Made by a program: the position numbers and the translations under genes | Shown here: in pieces, positions 47,302 to 55,794 of the stretch | Layout: each line of letters opens with the position of its first letter | Numbering within the stretch: the stretch's first letter is position 1 | Source: Clostridium cibarium | GTDB taxonomy: Bacteria; Bacillota; Clostridia; Clostridiales; Clostridiaceae | Reading direction: 5' to 3' | Length of the DNA stretch: 64,000 nucleotides | Assembly (NCBI RefSeq): GCF_014836335.1 | Contig: NZ_JACSRA010000007.1 | Location: 1 to 64,000 of the forward strand | The notes under the pieces: generated by a model | Databases searched by the model: none | What the model saw: the letters and a program-made list of their open reading frames with translations, nothing else | Told to the model about the DNA's origin: nothing

Positions 47302-50300
47302 ATGCCATTAAATAAAGAAATAAAAAAGGTTTTAGTTATAGGGTCAGGTCCAATCATAATAGGGCAGGCGGCAGAATTCGATTATTCTGGAACGCAAGCA
47401 TGTCAAGCACTTAAAGAAGAAGGAATTGAAGTTGTTCTAGTTAATTCCAATCCAGCTACTATAATGACAGATAGTGAGGTAGCAGATAAAGTTTACTTAG
47501 AACCTCTAACTATAGAATTCGTAGAAAAAGTAATAGCTAAGGAGAAACCAGATAGTTTGCTAGCTGGAATGGGTGGTCAGACAGGGCTAAATTTAGCAGT
47601 TGAATTACATGATAATGGAATTTTAGATAAATATAATGTTAAAGTAATTGGTACTTCAATAGATTCAATTAAGGAAGGTGAAGATAGAGAATTATTTAGA
47701 AATATGATGAACAGGATAGAAGAACCTGTAATCAAATCAGAAATAGTTACTGATATGCAAGCGGGGTTAGACTTTGCTGCAAAAATAGGTTATCCAGTCA
47801 TAGTTAGGCCAGCATATACACTAGGAGGAACTGGTGGTGGAATTGCTGAAACTAAGGAAGAATTAGAAGAGATTTTAGAATCAGGATTACAATTAAGTAC
47901 AATAGGGCAAGTACTTCTTGAAAAGTCTGTTAAGGGTTGGAAAGAAGTTGAGTATGAAGTTATGAGAGATTCTTACGGAAACTGTATTACTGTATGTAAT
48001 ATGGAGAATATAGATCCAGTAGGAATACATACAGGAGATAGTATAGTTGTAGCGCCATCACAAACTTTATCAGATAAGGAATATCAAATGCTTAGAACTG
48101 CATCAATAAATATAATAAATGCAGTTCAAATAGAAGGTGGTTGTAACGTTCAATTCGCTTTAAATCCAAATTCCTTTGAATATGCTGTAATTGAAATTAA
48201 TCCTAGAGTATCTAGAAGTTCAGCTTTAGCATCAAAGGCAACAGGTTATCCAATAGCTAAGCTTGCAGCTAAAATAGCTTTAGGATATGGATTAGATGAA
48301 ATAAAGAATGCAGTAACGCAAAAGACTTATGCATGCTTTGAGCCAGCTTTAGATTATGTAGTATGTAAGATTCCAAAGTGGCCATTTGATAAATTTTTTG
48401 GAGCAGATAGAGCACTAGGAACAAAGATGATGGCAACTGGGGAAGTGATGGCTATAGGGTCTAACTTAGAGCAGGCACTACTTAAAGGTATAAGAAGTTT
48501 AGAAATTGGGAAGTATTCTTTAGAACATAAAAAGTTTAGAGAACTTAGCATGCAAAAGTTGAAAGAAAGAGTAGTAACGCCAGATGATGAAAGAATATTT
48601 GCTTTAGCAGAGATGCTTAGAAGAGATTATAGAGTGGATAAGATATCTAAAATAACAGGAATAGATATATTCTTTATTGAAAAATTCAAGTGGATAGTTG
48701 AGGAAGAACAAAGATTAAAACTTTCTAATATAGAAGATTTAGATAAAGAATGGTTACTAAAATTAAAGAAAAAAGGTTTTTCAGATAAAGCAATTGCAGA
48801 TATGTTAAAAGTAAGTCCTGAAGATGTGTACAGATTAAGAGATATATGGAACATAAAACCTTCATATAAAATGGTTGATACATGCGCAGGGGAGTTTGAA
48901 GCTTTATCACCATACTATTATTCTACTTATGATGAATATGATGAAGTAGAAGTTTCAGATAAGAAGAAGGTTATGGTAATAGGTTCAGGGCCGATTAGAA
49001 TAGGGCAAGGTATAGAATTTGATTATGCATCGGTTCACTGTGTATTAGCTTTAAAGAAGATGGGAATAGAAACTGTAATAGTTAATAATAACCCTGAAAC
49101 TGTAAGTACAGATTTTAATATATCAGATAAATTATATTTTGAACCATTAACGGAAGAAGATGTGTTTAATATAATAGAAAAAGAAAATCCAGATGGGGTT
49201 ATTCTTCAATTTGGTGGTCAAACAGCTATTAAGCTTGCAAATTTTATGAAAGAAAAGGGAATTCCAACGCTTGGAACAACTGCAGATCAAATAGATATGG
49301 CTGAGGACAGAGAAAAGTTCGATGAATTACTTGAAAAACTTCATATTGCTAGACCTAAGGGTAAAGGTATTTGGTCAGTAGAAGAAGGGTTAGAAGAAGC
49401 TAGAAGGTTAAGGTTCCCAGTACTTGTTAGACCTTCATATGTAATTGGGGGGCAAGGTATGGAGATAACCCATGATGAAGAAGAATTAACTTATTACTTA
49501 GAAAATGCTTTTGAGAAAGATTCAAAAAATCCAATACTGATAGACAAGTATTTAATGGGAAGAGAGATAGAAGTTGATGCTATTTCAGATGGGGAAAATG
49601 TATTGATTCCAGGCATAATGGAACATTTAGAAAGAGCTGGAGTTCATTCAGGGGATAGCGTAACCATGTATCCAAGTCAAAATATCAGTGGTGATATAAA
49701 AGATAAAATATTAGAATATACTAAAAAGTTAGCTTTAGCAATTGGGATAAAAGGTATGATAAATATTCAATTCATAGAGTTTGAGGGAGAACTTTATGTA
49801 ATAGAAGTTAATCCAAGAGCATCAAGAACTGTGCCATATATTAGTAAGGTAAGTAAGGTTCCAATAGTGGATCTTGCAACCAAGGTAATGCTTGGATCAA
49901 AGCTTTTAGACTTGGGATATGGAGTAGATGTGTATAAAGAACCAGAACTTGTATCAGTTAAGGTTCCAGTATTCTCGACTCAGAAGTTGCCAAATGTAGA
50001 AGTTTCATTAGGACCAGAAATGAAGTCTACAGGGGAAGTTTTAGGGGTAGGAAGAAATATTAAAGAGGCATTATATAAAGGATTTATAGCAGCGGGAATG
50101 TTACCAGGAAAAGGAGATATTCTTACAACTATAAATAAACATAATAAAGCCGAATTTTTACCAATGGCAATGGAGCTTGCTAAGCTTGGATACAAGTTTG
50201 TAGCAACAGAAGGTACATGTAATTTGCTTAAGGAAGCTGGAATAGATGCAAAAGTAGTTAGAAAACTTGATGAAAAAAGCCCTAATATACTTGATGTAAT

Positions 50301-50505
50301 AAAAAATCAAGAGGTTGATTTAGTTGTTAATACTCCAACTAAGGGAAATGACTCAAAGAGAGATGGGTTCCTTATTAGACGAGCTGCTGTTGAAAGAAAT
50401 ATTGGAGTTATAACAGCATTAGATACTTTAAGAGCTATAGTTGAAGTAAAGTCAGAGGGATTAGAAAGTAATAAAGATTTAGAAGTATTTAATATAGCTG
50501 AATAA
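47302..50505 (+). CDS. carB: Carbamoyl-phosphate synthase large subunit
   Basis: 1067 aa, full length. Two homologous ATP-grasp halves: first with [21 protein letters not shown] (residue ~10) and [12 protein letters not shown], second with [21 protein letters not shown] (~555) and [12 protein letters not shown]. The C-terminal MGS-like allosteric domain is around 930-1060. Operon partner of carA; a terminator at 50526-50561 follows. Confidence 0.98.
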   Translation: MPLNKEIKKVLVIGSGPIIIGQAAEFDYSGTQACQALKEEGIEVVLVNSNPATIMTDSEVADKVYLEPLTIEFVEKVIAKEKPDSLLAGMGGQTGLNLAVELHDNGILDKYNVKVIGTSIDSIKEGEDRELFRNMMNRIEEPVIKSEIVTDMQAGLDFAAKIGYPVIVRPAYTLGGTGGGIAETKEELEEILESGLQLSTIGQVLLEKSVKGWKEVEYEVMRDSYGNCITVCNMENIDPVGIHTGDSIVVAPSQTLSDKEYQMLRTASINIINAVQIEGGCNVQFALNPNSFEYAVIEINPRVSRSSALASKATGYPIAKLAAKIALGYGLDEIKNAVTQKTYACFEPALDYVVCKIPKWPFDKFFGADRALGTKMMATGEVMAIGSNLEQALLKGIRSLEIGKYSLEHKKFRELSMQKLKERVVTPDDERIFALAEMLRRDYRVDKISKITGIDIFFIEKFKWIVEEEQRLKLSNIEDLDKEWLLKLKKKGFSDKAIADMLKVSPEDVYRLRDIWNIKPSYKMVDTCAGEFEALSPYYYSTYDEYDEVEVSDKKKVMVIGSGPIRIGQGIEFDYASVHCVLALKKMGIETVIVNNNPETVSTDFNISDKLYFEPLTEEDVFNIIEKENPDGVILQFGGQTAIKLANFMKEKGIPTLGTTADQIDMAEDREKFDELLEKLHIARPKGKGIWSVEEGLEEARRLRFPVLVRPSYVIGGQGMEITHDEEELTYYLENAFEKDSKNPILIDKYLMGREIEVDAISDGENVLIPGIMEHLERAGVHSGDSVTMYPSQNISGDIKDKILEYTKKLALAIGIKGMINIQFIEFEGELYVIEVNPRASRTVPYISKVSKVPIVDLATKVMLGSKLLDLGYGVDVYKEPELVSVKVPVFSTQKLPNVEVSLGPEMKSTGEVLGVGRNIKEALYKGFIAAGMLPGKGDILTTINKHNKAEFLPMAMELAKLGYKFVATEGTCNLLKEAGIDAKVVRKLDEKSPNILDVIKNQEVDLVVNTPTKGNDSKRDGFLIRRAAVERNIGVITALDTLRAIVEVKSEGLESNKDLEVFNIAE

Positions 50506-50525
50506 GCATTGAGCATAAAGTAATT

Positions 50526-50561
50526 AAAAGTTTAGGAATAAAAAATTCCTAAACTTTTTTT
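50526..50561 (+). terminator. carAB terminator
   Basis: AAAAGTTTAGGAAT pairs with ATTCCTAAACTTTT, loop AAAAA, then T residues. The next promoter starts within two bases. Confidence 0.95.
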
Positions 50562-50562
50562 A

Positions 50563-50592
50563 TTGACATGCGAACAAAGGTTCGAATATAAT
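50563..50592 (+). promoter_or_regulatory. Promoter of the 88-aa gene, overlapped by a LexA box
   Basis: TTGACA (50563-50568) and TATAAT (50587-50592), 18-nt spacer. The spacer contains the LexA-type palindrome. Confidence 0.9.
50571..50584. promoter_or_regulatory. LexA (SOS) box 1
   Basis: CGAACAAAGGTTCG, perfect CGAAC/GTTCG arms with a 4-base centre, the form of the Gram-positive LexA (DinR) operator CGAAC-N4-GTTCG. It lies between -35 and -10. Confidence 0.8.
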
Positions 50593-50601
50593 GAACATAT
50601 A

Positions 50602-50613
50602 GAACAAATGTTT
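50602..50613. promoter_or_regulatory. LexA (SOS) box 2, weaker
   Basis: GAACAAATGTTT, fits GAAC-N4-GTTY. It lies just after the expected transcription start and 17 nt upstream of the start codon. Confidence 0.6.
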
Positions 50614-50629
50614 GGAAAGAGGCGTTTAT

Positions 50630-50896
50630 ATGAATAAAAGTGATGTTTTTGTAAAATTAAGTTTAAAAAATATCGGTGAGGTTAGAAGCCTTATTGTAGA
50701 TAAAGACGGTATTGAAGGTGGTCAAAGCGGCAAATATATGATGTGTGCGGGGAAGTATGATAAAAATGGTTGGACTATAGTTTTCAAGGCCAAGGATTAT
50801 AAAGAAGCTGAATATATAATTGATCACACACCATTAAATAAAAAAGAGATATACTCTAAAGAAATTATGACAATTCCTTTAAATGTGGTATGCTAA
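50630..50896 (+). CDS. Unknown 88-residue SOS-controlled protein
   Basis: 88 aa from ATG 50630, preceded by AAAGAGG; a TTG at 50612 would fall within LexA box 2. Not recognised. It is soluble and mixed alpha/beta: LSLKNIGEVRSLIVDKDG, then GGQSGKYMMCAGKYDKNGW, then IVFKAKDYKEAEYIID. Two cysteines (C39, C88), no membrane segment. The promoter carries two LexA boxes, so it should be induced by DNA damage. It could be a damage-response accessory factor, an inhibitor of division or a nuclease regulator; nothing visible decides. Its last 18 nt overlap the end of the convergent HD-GYP gene. Confidence 0.8.
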   Translation: MNKSDVFVKLSLKNIGEVRSLIVDKDGIEGGQSGKYMMCAGKYDKNGWTIVFKAKDYKEAEYIIDHTPLNKKEIYSKEIMTIPLNVVC

Positions 50897-51706
50897 CTCA
50901 ACAAATAAGGGTATAAGTTTATCATCAAACATTATCCCTGAATTATTTGATATATAAGTTAATACATCATTTGTACATAAAGCAACTTTATATGGACGTG
51001 TTGAATTTAGAGCATCATAAACGTCTGCTATAGATACAATTTTAGAAAGATAATAAATTTCAGCAGAATTAAGATTATATGGGTATCCTTTTCCATCGAT
51101 TCTTTCATGGTGCTGAAGGATTATAAGTGTATATTGGGAATCTATCTTTAAGTTTTTCTTCAAATAATTATATCCTATTATGGGATGCTTTTTTATGAAT
51201 TGAAATTCTTCTGAAGTGAGAGAGGAGGATTTGTTTATAATATGCTTAGGAATAAATAGTTTACCAATGTCGTGAAGCAATGCTCCAATAAATAAGTCTT
51301 TTAAGTTTATCTCATCTAGACCTAGTTTTATTCCAATAATAAGAGAAATAACAGCAACATTTATACAATGCTTATAAGTGTAATTGTCCATGTTTTTAAT
51401 ATCTAGTAGATTATTTATCAATAGTTCATCATTTACAACATAATTTAATAAGTTTTGTGAAACTATATCAAAAAAGTTAAAGCTTTCAAACTTTCTTTCA
51501 AGTGTAGATTTAATCATATATTGGATTTCTTTTTTGCAATAAGGTTCTATTATATAAAGTGATGAAATGTTTGAGTCTTTTATTCTATTTAAAATATCGC
51601 TATTCAATAACATACCTTCCTTGAAGAGCAATCTACCATTATTATCAAAGATTGTTTTTCCTAAGAGAGAACCATTAGGTACAGATTTTACTGGAACAAT
51701 TCGCAT
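50879..51706 (-). CDS. HD-GYP domain protein, probable c-di-GMP phosphodiesterase
   Basis: 275 aa. A short N-terminal domain (~1-60, VPNGSLLGKTIFDNNGRLLFKEG) is typical of this family. The HD-GYP domain has H113, H145-D146 (LLHDIGK), H174, H199-H200 and the GYP at 207-209 (HHERIDGKGYP), so the metal site looks intact. Expected to cleave cyclic di-GMP or a related dinucleotide. No membrane segment or receiver domain. ATG start. Its 3' end overlaps the SOS gene. Confidence 0.9.
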   Translation of the reverse strand: MRIVPVKSVPNGSLLGKTIFDNNGRLLFKEGMLLNSDILNRIKDSNISSLYIIEPYCKKEIQYMIKSTLERKFESFNFFDIVSQNLLNYVVNDELLINNLLDIKNMDNYTYKHCINVAVISLIIGIKLGLDEINLKDLFIGALLHDIGKLFIPKHIINKSSSLTSEEFQFIKKHPIIGYNYLKKNLKIDSQYTLIILQHHERIDGKGYPYNLNSAEIYYLSKIVSIADVYDALNSTRPYKVALCTNDVLTYISNNSGIMFDDKLIPLFVELAYHI

Positions 51707-51918
51707 ACAAACACCTCAATACTAATTAATATAGAGGATTATATCATATATTTTACAATTTTTCTATTGAGATACATAAAATGATTATATTATAGCGGGA
51801 AATGAATTCGCCTTTAATACATAATATGATTTATGATTAATAAATTAGTATATTATATAGATTTATTAATCATAAAGTAATAAAATGATTATAGAAAAAG
51901 TAATTGGAGTGATATACC

Positions 51919-52692
51919 TTGAATAGAAATAATATGCCAATAGGTTTTTTTGACTCAGGAGTAGGTGGACTTAGTGTATTAAGAGAAGCCATAAAACTTC
52001 TACCAAATGAGCATTTTATATATTTTGGAGATTCGAAAAATGCTCCATATGGTGTAAAAAAGGTAGAAGAGGTAAGAGAACTTACACATAAAGCAGTCGA
52101 ATTTTTAATTGATAAAGGCGCTAAAGCTATTGTAATTGCATGTAATACAGCTACAAGTGCAGCAATTTCCACATTAAGAGAAACTTATACGTCAATGCCT
52201 GTAATAGGAATTGAACCAGCATTAAAACCAGCTGTAAAGTTACACAGAGATGGAGCAGTAGTTATAATGGCGACACCAGTAACATTACAAGAAAAGAAGT
52301 TTATTAATCTTATGGAGAAGTATAAAGATGAATCCGAAATAGTATCTATGCCATGTCCGGGATTAGTGGAATTTATAGAAAAGGGAAATATAGATGGAGA
52401 AGAAGTAAGACAGTATTTAGAAGAAAAGTTTAAGATATATAAAAATATTGAGATAGGATCTATAGTTTTAGGGTGTACTCATTATCCTTTTGTTAAGAAT
52501 TTAATAAAAGATATATTAGGTTATGATGTACCTATAATAGATGGTGGATTTGGAACCTCTAAGGAATTAAAAAGGAAGTTAGAGGAGTTAAAGGTGTTAA
52601 GTGGTTCGGAAGAAAAAGGTGATGTGAAAATTTACAATTCGCTTGAGGGAGATAACATAATAAAAATAAGTAACAAACTATTATATAGTTAA
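51919..52692 (+). CDS. murI: Glutamate racemase
   Basis: 257 aa from TTG 51919 (TTGGAGTGA upstream); an ATG at 51934 lacks a ribosome site. It makes D-glutamate for peptidoglycan. The two catalytic cysteines are in [10 protein letters not shown] and [10 protein letters not shown]-terminal [15 protein letters not shown] is diagnostic. Monocistronic. Confidence 0.96.
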   Translation: MNRNNMPIGFFDSGVGGLSVLREAIKLLPNEHFIYFGDSKNAPYGVKKVEEVRELTHKAVEFLIDKGAKAIVIACNTATSAAISTLRETYTSMPVIGIEPALKPAVKLHRDGAVVIMATPVTLQEKKFINLMEKYKDESEIVSMPCPGLVEFIEKGNIDGEEVRQYLEEKFKIYKNIEIGSIVLGCTHYPFVKNLIKDILGYDVPIIDGGFGTSKELKRKLEELKVLSGSEEKGDVKIYNSLEGDNIIKISNKLLYS

Positions 52693-52747
52693 TAAAAGCA
52701 TAGGGTATTTTGATAAATAAATTTTTCAAAAAAACTTTGTTAAAATG

Positions 52748-52779
52748 TTGACAAATAATTCTGGAGTTGCTATTATAAT
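52748..52779 (+). promoter_or_regulatory. Promoter of the DUF4325 gene
   Basis: TTGACA (52748-52753) and TATTAT (52771-52776, 17-nt spacer) overlapping TATAAT at 52774-52779. Confidence 0.75.
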
Positions 52780-52828
52780 AGTAGAGAGAATTATCAGAAT
52801 ATTTAGAAATGTTTAGGGGTGAAGTTTA

Positions 52829-53101
52829 ATGGAAATTAAGGTTAAAGAATATCTTGGAGAAAGTTTTAGCATAGAAGATGCAATATTGTTAAGAGAAACG
52901 ATTATGAAAAATGAAGGGAAGAATATCACTTTAGACTTTGCAGGAATAAATTCAGTTCCTTCTACTTTTTTTAATTGCTTATTTGGAGAGCTTCTTTACA
53001 AAAGGCAAAGGAGAGAAATTTTTGACAGAATTGATGTTAAAAATTTATCAAATCCTAGCGATTATTCTAGAGTTGTTTTAGGAACTGCATTTGTAAGTTA
53101 A
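52829..53101 (+). CDS. STAS-like DUF4325 domain protein
   Basis: 90 aa. The fold elements ITLDFAGINSVPSTFFNCLFGEL match DUF4325, a STAS-like domain often linked to anti-sigma or histidine-kinase-like switches. No kinase partner is adjacent. Start after AGGGGTG. Function unknown. Confidence 0.8.
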   Translation: MEIKVKEYLGESFSIEDAILLRETIMKNEGKNITLDFAGINSVPSTFFNCLFGELLYKRQRREIFDRIDVKNLSNPSDYSRVVLGTAFVS

Positions 53102-53146
53102 GATATAAATTGAGGATAGTTAGGTTGAAAAATTTAATAAAAATAT

Positions 53147-53184
53147 AAAAATCACTATTTAGCAGGGTTAAATAGTGATTTTTT
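53147..53184. terminator. Terminator between the DUF4325 gene and the ABC operon
   Basis: AAAAATCACTATTTA pairs with TAAATAGTGATTTTT. A/T flanks permit use on both strands. It marks the left edge of the bacteriocin island. Confidence 0.9.
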
Positions 53185-53213
53185 AATCTATAGAAATTAA
53201 TGTGTAAAAGGTT

Positions 53214-54398
53214 TTAAATTATAAAATTAGATATGATTGAGCTAACAGTTATAGATCCTAAAATGGCTAGTAGCAATATAATTAATATTTCTTTATTGCT
53301 AATTGTTTTCTTAAAATTAAGTGTTTTTTCTAGGTTTGTTTTTATTATGATAGTTGATATTAAGAATAAACTAATTGATATAATGTAACTTGGCAATATT
53401 ATTTTAATTGGAATTAAGATAATTAAAGGCAACAGTACGATTAAAAATATAATAAGTGATATACATATTGTATTTTTTATTTTTTCAATTCTAAACTTTT
53501 TAAAATCTTTAGGTCCATAAAAAAATATAACTTTTGATTCATCATTTTTTAATAAGTTCATATAAATCATTATAAATGAGCAAGTAAAAGATAATATGCA
53601 ACTTAATAGTAAATCACTACTAGAGTTAAATGTATTTTTTACTGATACATTAGTTAATAAAATGACTAATATAGGGTCTAATAAAAGGTTTTTTCTTATT
53701 ATAAATAACAAATCTTTATCATTAAATAAGAACAACATTTTTTTTGATAGTCCCATGAAATAGACAGAGTTTCCCTTAATATCATTTGGGTTTATATGTT
53801 TGAAATTTTTAAAAGTTAAATATATTGAGATAACTATAAAAATAATTATACTATACTGGTTCAAAATTTTTTCAAATGGTATTGTAATAAAGTTTTTCAT
53901 ATATAGGATTGTAAAGATAAGGCAACCTATATTCATACAGTTTACTAATGATAAATATTTGTTTTTATTTAATTTATTTTTAAATAAAATTATTATAAAT
54001 ATCAATATATTCATAACAGCTAAATAGAATGTAAATATTCCTAAATCTTGTATGGAGGTAGGAAAGATAACATATGTAACAGCAACATAAAAAGTTATTA
54101 AGTTTTTATACATATAGTAATTTTCTATATCTTTAACATTTAGCAAGGTAAAATATGTTCTATGTCTTTGAACATTTCTATCAAAATTAGATGGAATTAC
54201 ATGTTTTCCGCAAGCGACATATATGAAGTTTATTAAAAACAAAGTAATTTCTTTATAGTATCCAAATTTATGTTCAAGAAATTTTATTCCAAATAGTAAT
54301 CCTAAGAGTACAAAGCACAAACTAATAATGTTAAAAAGGCCATATATAGAAAATCTTTTCCTTATTAGTTCTATATTTAATTTAAATACTTCTATCAA
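53214..54398 (-). CDS. ABC transporter permease of the bacteriocin locus
   Basis: About 394 aa with roughly 11-12 hydrophobic segments throughout and short loops; no enzymatic motif. The start is uncertain. TTG 54398 has GGAG 10 nt upstream; GTG 54407 is too close to it, and ATG 54434 lies deep within the upstream gene. It overlaps the ATPase gene end by 17 nt, so the two form one transporter. The family was not recognised precisely. Context suggests export of, or immunity to, the 45-residue peptide encoded upstream. Confidence 0.75.
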   Translation of the reverse strand: MIEVFKLNIELIRKRFSIYGLFNIISLCFVLLGLLFGIKFLEHKFGYYKEITLFLINFIYVACGKHVIPSNFDRNVQRHRTYFTLLNVKDIENYYMYKNLITFYVAVTYVIFPTSIQDLGIFTFYLAVMNILIFIIILFKNKLNKNKYLSLVNCMNIGCLIFTILYMKNFITIPFEKILNQYSIIIFIVISIYLTFKNFKHINPNDIKGNSVYFMGLSKKMLFLFNDKDLLFIIRKNLLLDPILVILLTNVSVKNTFNSSSDLLLSCILSFTCSFIMIYMNLLKNDESKVIFFYGPKDFKKFRIEKIKNTICISLIIFLIVLLPLIILIPIKIILPSYIISISLFLISTIIIKTNLEKTLNFKKTISNKEILIILLLAILGSITVSSIISNFII

Positions 54399-55029
54399 AT
54401 ATTTCACGCTCCATACTTGCAATATTTCTATCATTTACAATAGATTTTTTTATACTTCCTTTTTCAATTAATATAAATTTGTCGCAGATATCTACTAAGG
54501 TATCTAAAATGTGTGAAGAGATTAAAATAGTTGTTGATGATTTAATTAAACATAAATATTTTTTTAGTTTATAAATATAATTCATATCTATGCTATTAAA
54601 TGGTTCATCCAATATTACAAAATCATATTTTTTTATAAACATAGGGACAAGTGTAAGTTTCTTTCTCATTCCTTGTGATAATTCTTCAATTAATGTATCT
54701 TTTTTATCTGTTAAGTCTAATTGTTCTAATATATCATTTATAGAGGTGTCGGTTTTGGAGTATTTATGTACAAAAAAAATAAATTCTTCTACAGTAAGAT
54801 ACTCATATATATCAATTTCCGATGGAATAAATAATATGTCCTTGGATTGCCAGTCATCTATTTGAAATGCTTCATTAGCTTTCATATAGCCAGAAAATAA
54901 GTTCATTAATGTACTCTTGCCAGCACCATTTTCTCCTACGAGGCCAATTATTGTATTTTCCTTGATTTCGATGTTTTCAATGCTTAAATGAAAATTTTCA
55001 TAGTTGTGCTCTATTTTATTGATTACCAT
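54382..55029 (-). CDS. ABC transporter ATP-binding protein of the bacteriocin locus
   Basis: 215 aa, a single compact ABC domain. Walker A GLVGENGAGKSTLM (~residue 32), signature LSQGMRKKLTL, Walker B FVILDEPFNSIDM, switch His in LISSHILD. ABC pumps of this type give self-protection in leaderless bacteriocin producers. Start after AGGAGG. It is preceded by an inverted repeat and two hairpins that separate it from the peptide gene. Confidence 0.9.
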   Translation of the reverse strand: MVINKIEHNYENFHLSIENIEIKENTIIGLVGENGAGKSTLMNLFSGYMKANEAFQIDDWQSKDILFIPSEIDIYEYLTVEEFIFFVHKYSKTDTSINDILEQLDLTDKKDTLIEELSQGMRKKLTLVPMFIKKYDFVILDEPFNSIDMNYIYKLKKYLCLIKSSTTILISSHILDTLVDICDKFILIEKGSIKKSIVNDRNIASMEREIFDRSI

Positions 55030-55062
55030 ATATATACCTCCTGAATATTAGAATACCTATAT

Positions 55063-55083
55063 TTTGTGGAAAGTTACCACAAA
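55063..55083. repeat. Inverted repeat before the ABC operon
   Basis: TTTGTGG and CCACAAA, 7-nt spacer, 34 nt before the ATPase start. Possible operator or small hairpin. Confidence 0.4.
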
Positions 55084-55111
55084 TGGTTTAATTTTGAATT
55101 TATAGTTATAT

Positions 55112-55165
55112 TATATAAAAAAATAAAACTATAAGTATATACCTATAATTTTATTTTTTTATATA
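55112..55165 (-). terminator. 22-bp hairpin between peptide gene and ABC operon
   Basis: Arms 55112-55133 and 55144-55165 pair over 22 bp with one mismatch, with A7/T7 tracts in the stem and a 10-nt loop. Probably a partial terminator that lowers ABC expression relative to the peptide. Confidence 0.65.
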
Positions 55166-55166
55166 A

Positions 55167-55224
55167 TGATTAAATCACAATAATTCTTAATAAATTAATA
55201 TATGAAATTTTTGTGATTTAATCA
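55167..55224. repeat. 14-bp perfect inverted repeat after the peptide gene
   Basis: TGATTAAATCACAA (55167-55180) and TTGTGATTTAATCA (55211-55224), 30-nt interval. It begins 20 nt after the peptide stop codon on the minus strand. It could stabilise the peptide mRNA or bind a protein. Confidence 0.6.
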
Positions 55225-55243
55225 ATATTTAATATGTTTTGAA

Positions 55244-55381
55244 CTAATTGTTACCTAATGCTTGTTGAATTATTTGGTAAGCAGCAGCACCAGCAGAAAT
55301 TAATTCTCCTTTATGCTTCCAAGCCCATTTTATTCCTCTAATACCCCATTTTCCAGCGAATTTAAGAATACTTGCCCACAT
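55244..55381 (-). CDS. Putative leaderless bacteriocin, aureocin A53/lacticin Q-like (45 aa)
   Basis: 45 aa from the ATG at plus position 55381, with GGAGGT and 6-nt spacing; an upstream in-frame extension to 55450 has no ribosome site. It starts MWASILKFAGKWGIRG, continues IKWAWKHKGELISAG and ends AAAYQIIQQALGNN. It has four Trp (2, 12, 19, 21), six Lys/Arg against one Glu, and no leader or Cys. The K-x-G-x3-(x)-WAWKHKG core is the hallmark of leaderless class II bacteriocins (aureocin A53, lacticin Q, epidermicin), which are slightly longer at ~51-53 aa. An ABC transporter lies downstream and an RRNPP-type regulator is divergent. Assigned by motif only. Confidence 0.8.
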   Translation of the reverse strand: MWASILKFAGKWGIRGIKWAWKHKGELISAGAAAYQIIQQALGNN

Positions 55382-55415
55382 AATAGCACCTCCTATTAAA
55401 TATAAATAATAAAAT

Positions 55416-55433
55416 TTGTTAACGCGTTTACAA
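55416..55433. promoter_or_regulatory. Rex-like palindrome upstream of the bacteriocin gene
   Basis: TTGTTAACGCGTTTACAA fits TTGTTAA-N4-TTAACAA at 13 of 14 defined positions, 35 bp upstream of the start codon. Its CGCG centre stands out in an almost pure A/T region. It could be a Rex operator or the site of the adjacent regulator. A similar but 19-nt sequence, TTGTTACAATAATTAACAA, lies at 55717-55735, upstream of the regulator gene. Confidence 0.5.
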
Positions 55434-55776
55434 GAGTAAGTATAATTCAATAATTGTAAAAAATATAATTATTTTCATAATATTTTTTATAATTAAAATA
55501 TTTAATTATTTGTTCGTTAAAACTTAATAATGTATATAAATGAAAGGAGAAAATAGAGAATACACCTCTTTGAATTAGTTATTATTTTAAATGAACATAT
55601 TTTAAAGATAAGTATTAAATAGTGAAAGTAAAAAATATTATTATAATAATATTTGCCATAGTATATTTTGATTTGACTGTACAATGAACATACACATTTC
55701 GTCTTATATTCTATGATTGTTACAATAATTAACAAAAAAGTAATGACATAAATTTGTCTTTTTGTTATTATATTGC
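55434..55776. other. A/T-rich divergent spacer of the bacteriocin island
   Basis: I see no convincing gene here. Candidate reading frames, including one on the minus strand at 55517-55735, lack ribosome sites and have Ile/Tyr/Phe-rich composition expected from A/T-rich DNA. No pheromone-like peptide gene could be recognised. Confidence 0.5.
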
Positions 55777-55794
55777 TATAAAGGGGGCGGCATA

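Noticed and set aside
55416..55433. CcpA cre site reading of the palindrome
   Set aside because: The half-sites TGTAAACG and CGTTAACA look cre-like, but the symmetric unit is two bases too long for a cre; the Rex spacing fits exactly.
55382..55450. N-terminal extension of the bacteriocin reading frame to 68 residues
   Set aside because: No ribosome site for the upstream start, and the extension crosses the palindrome at 55416-55433; the ATG at 55381 has a perfect site. Leaderless bacteriocins need no leader.
55517..55735. 72-residue minus-strand frame in the bacteriocin spacer
   Set aside because: Composition is typical of random A/T-rich sequence (Ile, Tyr, Phe, Lys), with no ribosome site and no family resemblance.
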